DNA from: Weissella confusa
Lineage (GTDB): Bacteria > Bacillota > Bacilli > Lactobacillales > Lactobacillaceae
Length of the DNA stretch: 64,000 bases
NCBI GenBank assembly: GCA_016466735.1
Contig: JAAOED010000007.1
Location: 1-64,000, forward strand
Direction: 5' to 3'
The notes beneath the pieces were generated by a model. It was not told the origin of the DNA and made no database searches. It was given only the letters and a program-made list of their open reading frames with translations. A program made the translations under genes and the position numbers. The first letter of the stretch is position 1. Every line of letters starts with the position of its first letter. Shown here piece by piece: positions 32,435 through 41,132 of this stretch.

Positions 32435-32830
32435 TTAAGCGTGAGTTCGACCATCAGCAATTGCATCTAGTAATTCTGCATCAGTTTCTTCTAGAATTCG
32501 ATTAACAACCGTTGCAAGTGCTGGCAAATCAGATTTATACGTTTCCCAAATATCAGCCGGCGTCATAACCCGATATCCATGAGCAAAATAGTTGCGCATG
32601 CCAATAATTTGTTTCCACGGAATATCCGTATAAAGATTTTTCAGATTAGTAGACAACTGGGCAACTAATTCACCAATCGTCATGATATTCATTGAGATTG
32701 AATTGTAGTATGTCGCTGTTTGAACAAATACAGCAAAGTCATTTCGAGCCTCTTCACCCGTACGATTTGCCTCATCAATGTATTGTAAAATCAGCGACAG
32801 TGCCCGTCTGTTTGTTAATTTTTCACCCAA
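32435..32830 (-). CDS. hepT: HepT-like RNase toxin (DUF86)
   Basis: A 131-residue helical HEPN protein with the catalytic RX4HXY motif intact (R79, H84, Y86). HepT toxins cut RNA and are silenced when the partner nucleotidyltransferase attaches AMP groups to the motif tyrosine. The gene begins with TTG, has GGAGG ten bases upstream inside the antitoxin gene, and overlaps that gene by eight bases. It is slightly longer than minimal HEPN toxins, with a C-terminal helical extension. Confidence 0.85.
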   Translation of the reverse strand: MGEKLTNRRALSLILQYIDEANRTGEEARNDFAVFVQTATYYNSISMNIMTIGELVAQLSTNLKNLYTDIPWKQIIGMRNYFAHGYRVMTPADIWETYKSDLPALATVVNRILEETDAELLDAIADGRTHA

Positions 32831-33143
32831 CTAATAATTCCTCCGAAGATTTTATGCCTTCAACAATATCACCGCGATACTGACGATTATAATCAACTTC
32901 TAAATCTTCCAACGGGATAATATCAACTGTTTTCCCCAAAGCGGCTTCCAATTCAAGTCTAAATCCCTCGCGAGCAAACAGCCCTTTAACTTTTGAACCT
33001 TCACGAGAATACAACAAGTCGACATCACTTTGTTCTGTAGCCTCTTCACGAGCATACGAACCAAATAGAACCACTTTTTTTACGTCATATTTATCCGCAA
33101 TAGGCCTAATTATGTCAGTCAAAGTTTCTACATCGTAAATCAT
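32823..33143 (-). CDS. MntA-type minimal nucleotidyltransferase antitoxin
   Basis: A 106-residue minimal nucleotidyltransferase with the full GSX10DXD motif (G28-S29, D40, D42) and a third candidate carboxylate in VDIIPLED. In characterised HepT/MntA pairs this enzyme AMPylates the toxin. The ATG at 33143 has AAGGAGG eight bases upstream and is preferred over the GTG three codons earlier. It precedes and overlaps hepT. Named MntA in the literature; unrelated to the manganese-binding protein. Confidence 0.86.
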   Translation of the reverse strand: MIYDVETLTDIIRPIADKYDVKKVVLFGSYAREEATEQSDVDLLYSREGSKVKGLFAREGFRLELEAALGKTVDIIPLEDLEVDYNRQYRGDIVEGIKSSEELLVG

Positions 33144-33170
33144 CTGTCGCACCTCCTTATAATTTCCCTA

Positions 33171-33200
33171 ATTATCTCATGTAGTTTTATAGATGTACAA
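33171..33200 (-). promoter_or_regulatory. Promoter of the HepT/MntA toxin-antitoxin operon
   Basis: On the minus strand -35 TTGTAC (33195-33200), 18-base spacer, -10 GATAAT (33171-33176), 28 bases upstream of the antitoxin start. No obvious operator palindrome overlaps it. Confidence 0.55.
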
Positions 33201-33201
33201 T

Positions 33202-33235
33202 AAAAAACGGCATCCCTGGTGCAGGATGCCGTTTA
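33202..33235 (-). terminator. Terminator of the hypothetical gene at 33320
   Basis: An 11-bp stem (AAACGGCATCC and its complement) with a short loop followed by a T6 run on the minus strand. It lies immediately upstream of the toxin-antitoxin promoter. Confidence 0.85.
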
Positions 33236-33319
33236 AGATTACGCTGTATATTTATAATAGTCCAATTCTGTGGAAAAACAACTATTTACGCTCGACGGTT
33301 GTATGTTAATTTCATGAAT

Positions 33320-33760
33320 TTAATGCAAATCGTGCCTTGCGACCACATTATGATTTAATAAGGTCTTTAACATATCCGCTAATTTACCGGCTTGTTGCAG
33401 CTCACGAAGATCCGCTACCAACGCTTGATCATGATTGGTTAATGAATCGCTCAATTCCAATGATTCCAGATATTCATCAGCGACTGACAATTGATCATTC
33501 AACTTCTTCTCAAGCAACGGCACCATATCTTCAGCATCAACATACATGGTGAACGGCGTTACCCCATTCTGTTGCTTGGCATTTGGTTGTTGCACTGAGA
33601 CGTACAAACTTTGTGGTGTTAAGGCATCATTTGATTGGGCAGCAATTTGGCTAATGGCCACCTGCATATCCCAAGCACGCTTGATATGATGCGCCAACTG
33701 TTTATAATACGTTTGCTTTGAATTCGTAGGTTGCTCGACTTTTTTAGTTTTTCCAAACAT
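33320..33760 (-). CDS. Hypothetical soluble protein
   Basis: A 146-residue protein I do not recognise. It begins with a basic stretch, is rich in Gln, Leu and Asp, has no membrane segment or signal, and is predicted mostly helical in its second half (about 75-146). Three successive ATG codons follow GGAGAG; the third (33760) has the best spacing. The gene has its own terminator and lies between dgkB and the toxin-antitoxin pair on the same strand, 54 bases downstream of dgkB. Confidence 0.6.
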   Translation of the reverse strand: MFGKTKKVEQPTNSKQTYYKQLAHHIKRAWDMQVAISQIAAQSNDALTPQSLYVSVQQPNAKQQNGVTPFTMYVDAEDMVPLLEKKLNDQLSVADEYLESLELSDSLTNHDQALVADLRELQQAGKLADMLKTLLNHNVVARHDLH

Positions 33761-33814
33761 CATCATCTCTCCAAAAAAGAGCCTACCAAAATTCAGCAAG
33801 CTCTTGTCTACTAA

Positions 33815-34768
33815 TTAATCTTCATGTAAGTACAAAGGCAAATCAATCAGGCTATTATCTGGCATTTCGTCCACATTGGCAACCATCGCAATGTGCGCCT
33901 TGTGGTCCTTAAATACAACAGGTGCGTCCCCACCATATTCACCATCTAAATTAATCATGACCTTAGCATTCTCATCCAACGGCTTGATTGTGACGTTCTC
34001 TGACTTCACGTAAAGCAAGTTTGGATTATCAACGTGCTTTCCAGTCAACACTTCAGAAATCAATTGCAAGATTTCAGCAAACTTTGTCGTCTTAACAACC
34101 AATAACGTAAACTTACCATCATCCAATTGCGCATCCGGCACGATTTGTTCGAAACCACCAACTGAGTTCGTCAATGCCAAGAAGAACATTGATGAACGAC
34201 CTTCAAAGACACCGTTATCGTATTCAACACGCAAGTTCATTGGTGCGACACGCGTCAACATTTCGGCACCCTTAACGACATAGGCCAAGTAACCGTACAT
34301 TGACTTCAACTTTGATGGCACTGAATAAGTCAATTCTGACAAAGAACCACCAGCTGCAATGTTGATAAAGTAGGTGTCGTTAGCTTGTCCAACGTCCATT
34401 TGCGCTGCCTTCCCCTTCAAAATCACCTTAGCGGCTTCCAAAGGATCTTCACGTGGGATACGCAAAGCACGCGCGTAGTCATTAGTTGTACCAGCTGGAA
34501 TAATGGCCAACATTGGACGCTTCTCCAACGGTGCAATACCGTTCACAACTTCGTTAATCGTACCGTCACCACCGGCTGCAACCAACAACTCAAAACCAGC
34601 TTCGGCAGCACGACGCGCCTCATTCAATGCAGAATTTGGTTCAGCAGTCGTCGCAAAAGCACTTGTTTCATAACCTGCCTTTTCATAGACATTCAAAATA
34701 TCAACCAAGTCGCGACGAATGGCTTCGCGACCAGACGTTGGATTGTAAATGATACGCGCACGCTTCAT
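33815..34768 (-). CDS. dgkB: Diacylglycerol kinase, DgkB/YegS type
   Basis: Phosphorylates diacylglycerol to phosphatidic acid, recycling lipid released by lipoteichoic acid synthesis. The 317-residue protein has the NAD-kinase-like catalytic domain with AAGGDGTINEVVNG (glycine-rich ATP motif), IPAGTTNDYAR and the C-terminal beta sandwich with MINLDGEYGG. GAGGAG precedes the ATG. It lies downstream of gatCAB, as in Bacillus, but 213 bases separate it from gatB. Confidence 0.9.
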   Translation of the reverse strand: MKRARIIYNPTSGREAIRRDLVDILNVYEKAGYETSAFATTAEPNSALNEARRAAEAGFELLVAAGGDGTINEVVNGIAPLEKRPMLAIIPAGTTNDYARALRIPREDPLEAAKVILKGKAAQMDVGQANDTYFINIAAGGSLSELTYSVPSKLKSMYGYLAYVVKGAEMLTRVAPMNLRVEYDNGVFEGRSSMFFLALTNSVGGFEQIVPDAQLDDGKFTLLVVKTTKFAEILQLISEVLTGKHVDNPNLLYVKSENVTIKPLDENAKVMINLDGEYGGDAPVVFKDHKAHIAMVANVDEMPDNSLIDLPLYLHED

Positions 34769-34943
34769 GGTGTTCTCTCCTCAAGTTTCAATATATGTAT
34801 TGCAGACACCAAGTATATCGATGTCTGCATAAAATTATCTTATAAACGCCTGGCGCAACTTTGGTCACAACTGCGCTAAGTCAAAAATTTTCCGCACGCT
34901 TTCAGCGCACTGAGAAATTTTCGTCTTAGCTCCGGGTAACCAA

Positions 34944-34964
34944 TTTTCTTGTTTCACAAGAAAA
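34944..34964 (-). terminator. Possible weak terminator after gatB
   Basis: Perfect 9-bp arms TTTTCTTGT/ACAAGAAAA with a 3-base loop, 18 bases after the gatB stop codon. On the minus strand it is followed by TTGG rather than a T run, and the stem is AT-rich, so it may instead be an mRNA-end stabiliser. Confidence 0.35.
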
Positions 34965-34981
34965 CCGTTGCTCTATGCTCT

Positions 34982-36427
34982 TTATTCAGGCTTACGAGCG
35001 TTCAACCCAGCCATCAACAATTCGTTAACCACGTTAGGGTTGGCGTTACCCTTGGTTTCCTTCATGATCTTTCCGACCAAGAAACCAACAGCACGGTCCT
35101 TACCGTTGTGGAAGTCGATGATTGATTGCTCATTGTCATCCAAAATGCCGTCAATAATTGGCGTCAAAATAGCTGGATCTGACAATTGCTTCAAGCCGTT
35201 CGCTTCAACGTATTCGACTGGGTCTTCACCTTGCGTAATTGCTGCAAAGACCTTCTTAGCCATCTTCGTTGAAATTGTACCGTCATCAATCAACTTAATC
35301 ATGCCGGCCAAGTGAGCTGGCGTCAAAGCAGTCTCTTCCAAATCAACTTGCTTCTCGTTCAAGAAGGCGTTAACGTCACCCATCAAGTAGTTAGCTGAAC
35401 GCTTTGGATCAGCACCCTCAGCAACCGTTGCGTCAAAGAAGTTAGCCATGGCCAACGTTTGCGTCAACACTTCTGAGTCGTACACTTCCAAACCAAGTTC
35501 ATCAACGTAACGAGCCTTACGTTCAGTTGCTGATTCTGGCAACTTCGCACGCACTTCTTCAACCCATTCGTCCGTGATGTGAACTGGCGTCAAATCTGGC
35601 TCTGGGAAGTAACGGTAATCATCAGCCGTTTCCTTCTCACGCATCAAGACAGTCTCGCCCGTTGCTTCATCGAAACGACGTGTTTGTTGCTTGATTGTGC
35701 CACCAGCCATGTAAATCTTAGCGTGACGTTCTTCTTCGAACGCCAAAGCCTTACGAACATAGTTGAATGAGTTCAAGTTCTTCAACTCGACCTTAGTTCC
35801 GTATTCCTTAGAACCAACTGGACGAATTGAGATGTTGGCGTCAACACGCATTGAACCTTCTTGCATCTTAACGTCTGAGATACCCGTAAATTGGATAGCT
35901 TGGCGCAAAGCTTCAAGGTATGCGTAGGCCTCGTCTGGTGATGAAATGTCAGGTGCACCAACGATTTCAATCAATGGCGTTCCTTGACGGTTCAAGTCAA
36001 CGTATGAGTAACCATCCGTCCCGTGAGTGTTCTTACCAGCGTCTTCTTCGACGTGAAGCTCAGTAATACCAACGCGCTTCTTCTCACCCTCAAACTCGAT
36101 TTCCAACCAACCGTTACGGCCAATTGGCTCTTGTTGTTGCGTGATTTGGTAAGCCTTTGGGTTGTCTGGGTAGAAGTAGTTCTTACGATCCCAGTGCAAA
36201 TCGCGTGTCACATCGGCATTCAAAGCCAAAGCGGCCATCATACCGTATTCCAACGCACCCTTGTTAGCTTGTGGCAAAACACCAGGGTAACCCCAGTCGA
36301 TAACGTTCGTGTTGGCGTTAGGCTCAGCACCGTATTGGACTGGTGAAGGTGACATTGCCTTTGAGTTGGTCTTCAACTCAACGTGGACTTCAAGTCCGAT
36401 TGTCGTTTCAAAGTTAGGCACAGCCAT
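34982..36427 (-). CDS. gatB: Asp-tRNA(Asn)/Glu-tRNA(Gln) amidotransferase subunit B
   Basis: Binds misacylated tRNA and activates it for amidation in the GatCAB complex. The 481-residue protein has the N-terminal amidotransferase cradle (starting [33 protein letters not shown]) and the C-terminal YqeY-like tail domain ending in [12 protein letters not shown]. Full length. Shares its first base with the gatA stop codon. Confidence 0.96.
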   Translation of the reverse strand: MAVPNFETTIGLEVHVELKTNSKAMSPSPVQYGAEPNANTNVIDWGYPGVLPQANKGALEYGMMAALALNADVTRDLHWDRKNYFYPDNPKAYQITQQQEPIGRNGWLEIEFEGEKKRVGITELHVEEDAGKNTHGTDGYSYVDLNRQGTPLIEIVGAPDISSPDEAYAYLEALRQAIQFTGISDVKMQEGSMRVDANISIRPVGSKEYGTKVELKNLNSFNYVRKALAFEEERHAKIYMAGGTIKQQTRRFDEATGETVLMREKETADDYRYFPEPDLTPVHITDEWVEEVRAKLPESATERKARYVDELGLEVYDSEVLTQTLAMANFFDATVAEGADPKRSANYLMGDVNAFLNEKQVDLEETALTPAHLAGMIKLIDDGTISTKMAKKVFAAITQGEDPVEYVEANGLKQLSDPAILTPIIDGILDDNEQSIIDFHNGKDRAVGFLVGKIMKETKGNANPNVVNELLMAGLNARKPE

Positions 36428-37884
36428 TACTTGTTACCTCCTGGTACTTGTTCAAACAAACGTGTTGCTTGCTCGTATGCGTATGCAGCACGGTAAATCG
36501 TCTCTTCTTGGAAACGGTTTGCGATAAATTGCATACCAACTGGCAAACCATTAACAAAGCCGGCAGGTACTGACATACCTGGCAAACCAGCCATGTTAAC
36601 TGGAATCGTCAAAACGTCGTTCATGTAAGTTACTTCTGGATCATCTTCGTTAGCACCGAAGTTGTAAGCAACGTTTGGTGTCGTTGGCGCGATAATCAAG
36701 TCGTACTTAGCAAAGACGTTTTGGAAGTCCTCGTTCATCAACGTACGAACTTGGGCAGCCTTCTTAAAGAATGCATCGTAAGTTCCAGCTGACAATGAGT
36801 ACGTTCCCAACATGATACGACGCTTAACTTCGTCACCGAAGCCTTGTGAACGTGTTTGAACGTACAAGTCGTCCAAGTTCTTCACACCTTCAGGACGGAA
36901 GCCGTAACGAATACCATCGAAACGTTGCAAGTTTGATGAAGCTTCGGCAGAACCCAAGATGTAGTATGCAGCAACACCGTACTTGGTGTGTGGCAATGAC
37001 ACTTCTTCAACTTCAGCACCCAACTCTTCAAGCTTGGCGATACCAGCCTTGATCGTTGCCTTAACATCTTCGTTGATTCCGGCACCAAAGTATTCAGCTG
37101 GCACCGCAATCTTCATGCCCTTGATGTCGCCGTTCAAGTTAGCAGCAAAATCAGGAACCACTTGGTCTGAAGACGTTTGGTCCTTCTCATCTTGACCAGC
37201 CATAGCTGACAAAACGCGGGCGTTGTCCTTAACCGTACGTGTGAAGACACCAACTTGGTCCAATGATGACGCGAAGGCGATAACACCCCAACGTGATACA
37301 CGACCGTACGTTGGCTTCATACCAACAATACCGTTGAAGGCTGCTGGTTGACGGATTGAACCACCCGTATCAGTTCCCAATGCAAATGGCACTTGACCAG
37401 CTGCAACAGCAACGGCAGATCCACCTGATGAACCACCAGGAACCTTTGTTTGGTCCCAAGCGTTCTTTGTCTTCTTGTAGTATGACGTTTCAGTCGTTGA
37501 ACCCATGGCAAATTCGTCCATGTTCAACTTACCAACACCAACTGCACCGTTATCACGCAACTTTTCAACAACCGTTGCGTCATAAATTGGCTTGAAGTTT
37601 TGCAAAATCTTTGAGGCAGCCGTCGTCGTCACACCCTTTGTTACCAAGTTATCCTTGATACCGTATGGGATACCTGACAAGATGTTGTCTGGGTCGATAC
37701 CAGCTTCATCAATTGCAGCAGCTTCTGCCAATGCTTCATCCTTCATCACCGTGATGAAAGCTTCATACGTGTCGTCTGTGGCAGCAATGTTATCCAACGT
37801 TGCTTGTGCCAATTCAACAGCCGTAATTTCCTTGTTAACGAGTTGCTCGTGCAAGGTTTCCAAATCTGTGTGCAAGAAATCCAT
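36427..37884 (-). CDS. gatA: Asp-tRNA(Asn)/Glu-tRNA(Gln) amidotransferase subunit A
   Basis: The glutaminase subunit, 485 residues, with the Ser-cisSer-Lys triad: Lys in [10 protein letters not shown] (residue about 77), cis-Ser in [16 protein letters not shown] and the nucleophile in [14 protein letters not shown]. Releases ammonia that is channelled to GatB. It shares one base with gatC and one with gatB, so the three genes are translationally coupled. Confidence 0.96.
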   Translation of the reverse strand: MDFLHTDLETLHEQLVNKEITAVELAQATLDNIAATDDTYEAFITVMKDEALAEAAAIDEAGIDPDNILSGIPYGIKDNLVTKGVTTTAASKILQNFKPIYDATVVEKLRDNGAVGVGKLNMDEFAMGSTTETSYYKKTKNAWDQTKVPGGSSGGSAVAVAAGQVPFALGTDTGGSIRQPAAFNGIVGMKPTYGRVSRWGVIAFASSLDQVGVFTRTVKDNARVLSAMAGQDEKDQTSSDQVVPDFAANLNGDIKGMKIAVPAEYFGAGINEDVKATIKAGIAKLEELGAEVEEVSLPHTKYGVAAYYILGSAEASSNLQRFDGIRYGFRPEGVKNLDDLYVQTRSQGFGDEVKRRIMLGTYSLSAGTYDAFFKKAAQVRTLMNEDFQNVFAKYDLIIAPTTPNVAYNFGANEDDPEVTYMNDVLTIPVNMAGLPGMSVPAGFVNGLPVGMQFIANRFQEETIYRAAYAYEQATRLFEQVPGGNK

Positions 37885-38195
37885 TAGCCCTCTGCTCCTT
37901 CATCAAGAATAGCTGGCACCTTAATCAAGGTATCCGTGTGTTCTGGTGCATTTGCCAACAATTCTGCTGATTGGTGTGCGTTAACCGCAACGTCATCGCG
38001 CAAAACTGTGTGCATTTCTGTCACTGAATACGTTGGCTTTACGCCCTCCGTATCAACTTCAGCCAAAGTCGTCACCACTTCGAAAATCTTCTCCAAGTGA
38101 TCTGTAAACATGTCGGCTTCAGCGTCCGTCAAAGTCAACTTTGCCAAGTTGGCAACGTGTTCAACTTCTTCACGTGTAATTTGCTCGTTTGCCAT
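37884..38195 (-). CDS. gatC: Asp-tRNA(Asn)/Glu-tRNA(Gln) amidotransferase subunit C
   Basis: The small wrapping subunit, 103 residues, that stabilises GatA-GatB; conserved start [17 protein letters not shown] and the C-terminal segment with LRDDV. The ATG at 38195 has AAAGGA upstream and is preferred over an ATG five codons earlier. First gene of gatCAB; an extended -10-like TGG-TAAAAT lies about 30 bases upstream. Confidence 0.93.
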   Translation of the reverse strand: MANEQITREEVEHVANLAKLTLTDAEADMFTDHLEKIFEVVTTLAEVDTEGVKPTYSVTEMHTVLRDDVAVNAHQSAELLANAPEHTDTLIKVPAILDEGAEG

Positions 38196-38246
38196 GTGTA
38201 TTCCTTTCAAGCTGTAATAGGTTTATTTTACCAAAAAACCGCACTA

Positions 38247-39650
38247 TTAGTACATATCGTCAGACAATTCTTCTGTTTTATCTTCACGAACTAAGAAGCG
38301 CAATCCCTTTGGATAGAAATTCTTCATTTGGCCATCAACCAACTTACCAAAACCAGTTCCGTTGCCACCGATTTCAAGCAAGTACCAACCGTTCTTATAT
38401 TGGTCGCGATCACGAATCATGAACGTGTCACCGTGAACGTATTGGGCCCACTCTTCGTCAGTCAATTCGTAACGACGCGTAAATTGGTCTGGGTGAAGTG
38501 CCAACGCCAAGGCCAAACTTGGCTCAAAGCGCTTCTTCTTCAAAGTTCCCAAGTGAACCCCAACACGCATCACTTGAAGTCCCGTCAAATCAGGCGTTCC
38601 TTCTGGGGCTGCGTAGATTTGGTCACCAAAGGCAATCAACAATTCTGGGTCGTAATCTGGCATGAAGTCTGCACGGAATGCTTGCCACAATTCGCGTTGA
38701 TCCTTGGTCAAGTTAGACTTAGCCAACTTAGGTTCCTTAGAAACGTAATCTTCATCCGTTTGATTTGAAATCAACTTGGCCATAAAGTGTCCTTCACCAT
38801 CTGAGTGGTGTGGGAACAAACGCGCCGTCTTCTTCAAATCAGGGTTACCATCGGCCCATTCTGGCTTTCCATCATCCATACCTTCGTACTTGTCGGCATC
38901 AACAATTTCCAAGTCAGGTCGCTCGTTAATCAACCAAGCGATGATACGTTCATCTTCTTCTGGTGCGAACGTGCAAGTTGAGTAGACCAATTGGCCCCCC
39001 GGCTTCAACATCTTTACGGCTTCTTCCAAAATTTCACGTTGGCGTGCAGCGTTTTCTTCTGGGTAGTGTTCGTGCCAGTACTTGATTGCAGCTGGGTCTT
39101 TACGGAACATACCTTCACCAGAACATGGTGCATCCAACACAATCTTGTCGAAGTATTGTGGGAACTTTGGTGACAACTCTTGTGGTGAGTGGTTCGTCAC
39201 AATCGCATTTTGGATACCAAAACGCTCCACGTTTTCACTCAAAATAGCTGCACGCTTACGGAAGATTTCATTTGAGACCAACAGTCCCTTTTGTTCCATA
39301 AATGATGCCAAGTGTGTGGTCTTTCCACCAGGTGCAGCAGCCAAATCCAGCACGCGCTCGCCTGGCTTAGGGTGAGCAAGTTCACCAACCAATTGGGCTG
39401 ATGGCTCTTGTGAGTAAATGACACCCGTTGTGTGATCAACAGAGTGACCCTTTACGGCACCGAAGTTTCCCCACTTACCCCATGGCACCTTGCCATCGGC
39501 CGTGGTATCGTATAGATCCATGTTGGCCTTCAAGGGGTTTTGACGGAACGCCTTCACGACAGGCTTATCGAACGATTCAATAAAAGCATCTGCCTCATCG
39601 CCAAGTAATTGACGGTATTTTTCTTCAAATCCTTCTGGTAACTCCGCCAT
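38247..39650 (-). CDS. rsmF: RsmF-like rRNA cytosine-C5 methyltransferase
   Basis: A 467-residue NOL1/NOP2/Sun-family methyltransferase. The SAM motif VLDLAAAPGGKTTHLASF is followed by the two catalytic-cysteine motifs LDAPCSGEGMF and YSTCTF, and the C-terminal third contains a PUA-like RNA-binding region. 16S rRNA is the usual substrate; the exact position cannot be told from sequence. AAGGAG precedes the ATG. Confidence 0.9.
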   Translation of the reverse strand: MAELPEGFEEKYRQLLGDEADAFIESFDKPVVKAFRQNPLKANMDLYDTTADGKVPWGKWGNFGAVKGHSVDHTTGVIYSQEPSAQLVGELAHPKPGERVLDLAAAPGGKTTHLASFMEQKGLLVSNEIFRKRAAILSENVERFGIQNAIVTNHSPQELSPKFPQYFDKIVLDAPCSGEGMFRKDPAAIKYWHEHYPEENAARQREILEEAVKMLKPGGQLVYSTCTFAPEEDERIIAWLINERPDLEIVDADKYEGMDDGKPEWADGNPDLKKTARLFPHHSDGEGHFMAKLISNQTDEDYVSKEPKLAKSNLTKDQRELWQAFRADFMPDYDPELLIAFGDQIYAAPEGTPDLTGLQVMRVGVHLGTLKKKRFEPSLALALALHPDQFTRRYELTDEEWAQYVHGDTFMIRDRDQYKNGWYLLEIGGNGTGFGKLVDGQMKNFYPKGLRFLVREDKTEELSDDMY

Positions 39651-39918
39651 TCGGTATCTCCTTAAATCTAAGTATTCTTATTTATTTTACACGTTTTTCA
39701 CCTATTTTAAAAACCTGACCTGTTGCGGTATAAGCAGCGAATTTTTAACTCGGTTTCAAAATATTATAAGGGTTGAAAAACAAACTGCATTCCCACATAC
39801 TAGTGAGTGCAGCAAGGAACGGTTTGGCCACCGTTTCTTACTGTGACAGCGTGTTTAGGTTTGCATATTTGTCACTGTCTACCCTTAAATTTTCTGGGAA
39901 CCGAGGTGGACAAACAAG

Positions 39919-39960
39919 ATGCTTCCCAAGACTATCCTGAAATGGTTTGGAAATGGTTAA
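39919..39960 (+). CDS. 13-codon leader ORF
   Basis: Encodes MLPKTILKWFGNG. A good site, AGGTGG, lies nine bases before the ATG, the best ribosome binding site in this unit. Its stop codon overlaps the start of the next small ORF by eight bases, the arrangement expected for translational coupling. The peptide itself may be unimportant. Confidence 0.35.
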   Translation: MLPKTILKWFGNG

Positions 39961-40105
39961 CTTCGATGTTTTCAGTCCCTGGACTGTAGCTGTCGTCGCG
40001 ATAATCGTTACGCCTCGAATCATTTACATGCTAGCCGTGGCTTACGTCATGGTAAAGCGTGTGAACTTCGAGACACGAAAAAAGCGTCCACTGCGTAAGC
40101 AGTAG
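39953..40105 (+). CDS. Small hydrophobic protein, toxin-like (50 residues)
   Basis: A 50-residue product with one hydrophobic segment (about 9-34) and a strongly basic tail (RKKRPLRKQ at the end), as in type I toxins of the Hok kind and other small membrane toxins; no sequence homology is claimed. It lacks a good site of its own, so translation would depend on the overlapping leader ORF. The stop codon lies inside the minus-strand terminator of the HAD gene. Not certain to be translated. Confidence 0.35.
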   Translation: MVNFDVFSPWTVAVVAIIVTPRIIYMLAVAYVMVKRVNFETRKKRPLRKQ

Positions 40106-40109
40106 ACGC
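40078..40109 (-). terminator. Terminator of the HAD phosphatase gene
   Basis: Perfect or near-perfect 11-bp stem (40084-40094 with 40099-40109), GTAA-type loop, followed by TTTTTT on the minus strand. It overlaps the 3' end of the plus-strand small ORF, so the two transcripts overlap tail to tail. Confidence 0.85.
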
Positions 40110-40137
40110 CCCATTGTCCAAACCTAGGAACCTGTCG

Positions 40138-40170
40138 GCCTAGCGAAGCTGCCACTTCGTTAGGCTTTTT
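40138..40170 (+). terminator. Terminator of the plus-strand small unit
   Basis: Stem GCCTAGCGAAG/CTTCGTTAGGC with one wobble and a 6-base loop, directly followed by TTTTT on the plus strand. On the minus strand no T run follows. It is the main evidence that a plus-strand transcript ends here. Confidence 0.8.
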
Positions 40171-40223
40171 CTATGTCTAAAGTATAACATAGTCCCCGGT
40201 ATCGTGGAACTTTACTTCAATTA

Positions 40224-41054
40224 TTACAGTGACAACTTCAACAACTTCTCAAGATAACGGGCCAAGCCGTCTTCTTCGTTGGTGTATTCTGTCATATCGT
40301 CGGCAATTGCCTTTAGTTCAGGGTTTCCGTTCTTCATCACCACACCGTGAGTTGCGTAGCCAATCATCTCGAAGTCGTTCATCTCATCCCCAAAGGCATA
40401 GATATCATCCTTCTTAATGTCGTAGGCCTTACGCAGAATATCCAAACCAGTATCCTTTGAAACACCAGCTGGCGCCACTTCAAGAACTGGTGATTCACCA
40501 CCCCAAGTCTTCACGTTCACGCGGTCAGCACCGTAGCGCTCCGTGACAAAGTGTTGAATTTGTGATTGATGCAAGGCATTTTCGGCGTGAATCAAGATGG
40601 CATTCACGTCCGTTTGCAAGTTCAAACGATCCAACATCTTACGGTTTGCTTCGTCTTGTGGGAAGAAAATTGCATCTTCTGTATTACGTTGTGGGCCATT
40701 GCCATTTGTCCAAACGTCATTTTTACTTTCCGCAACGACAGTATAAATACCCATCATTTGCGCATTTTCAAGCAGGTCAAACGCAATTTCACGGTCGATA
40801 TTAAATGAATACTCATGTTCCCAGTGTTGGCGTGGCTTGTGACCCAATGACCCGTTGAAGTTAATCATTGGTGACTTCAAGCCCAACGTGTCGTAGATAT
40901 CCATCGACAAACGCACGGGACGTCCCGTAACGATTGACACAATGTGCCCGTCAGCTTGTGCAGCTTGCAGCGTACGACGGGTACGGTCTGAAACCTCACC
41001 TGCGTCATTCAATGTTGTCTTATCCAAATCAATTCCGATTAGTTTGCGTTCCAT
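40224..41054 (-). CDS. Cof-type HAD-superfamily phosphatase
   Basis: A 276-residue cytoplasmic phosphatase with the HAD motifs DLDKT (D9, D11), VTGRP, a Lys after the cap domain and FGDEMNDFEMI near the C-terminus. Cap type C2 as in Cof/YidA enzymes that act on sugar phosphates or flavin precursors; substrate unknown. GAGGGG precedes the ATG. It lies 78 bases downstream of pepX on the same strand. Confidence 0.9.
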   Translation of the reverse strand: MERKLIGIDLDKTTLNDAGEVSDRTRRTLQAAQADGHIVSIVTGRPVRLSMDIYDTLGLKSPMINFNGSLGHKPRQHWEHEYSFNIDREIAFDLLENAQMMGIYTVVAESKNDVWTNGNGPQRNTEDAIFFPQDEANRKMLDRLNLQTDVNAILIHAENALHQSQIQHFVTERYGADRVNVKTWGGESPVLEVAPAGVSKDTGLDILRKAYDIKKDDIYAFGDEMNDFEMIGYATHGVVMKNGNPELKAIADDMTEYTNEEDGLARYLEKLLKLSL

Positions 41055-41132
41055 GCGTTAGACCCCTCTTTTGACTCAATTGGTACTATGTTAGCACATT
41101 TCGTCCAAAAGAGAACTGAAATTCCTGATGAC

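Larger units (their letters stand above)
39775..40170 (+). ncRNA. Unassigned structured plus-strand transcript with small ORFs
   Basis: A roughly 395-base unit in the 573-base gap between rsmF and the HAD gene, which both lie on the other strand. A TATAAG -10 (39765-39770) with a weak -35 and a strong plus-strand terminator (40138-40170) bound it. Its first 120 bases hold several hairpins, including CTGCA/TGCAG, AACGGT/ACCGTT and GTGACA/TGTCAC. TAGGTTTG (39856-39863) near the 5' end is exactly complementary to CAAACCTA (40119-40126) near the 3' end. Two overlapping small ORFs lie in the middle. It lacks the conserved cores of RNase P RNA, tmRNA and SRP RNA. Confidence 0.5.

Noticed and set aside
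34860-34980. A strong terminator after gatB
   Set aside because: Hairpins are present, but none has a GC-rich stem followed by a proper T run on the minus strand; only a weak candidate is listed.
39775-40170. RNase P RNA, tmRNA or SRP RNA as the identity of the plus-strand unit
   Set aside because: The conserved P4 strand of RNase P (GGAAAGTCC), the tmRNA tRNA-like ends with CCA, and the SRP Alu/hairpin core are all absent.
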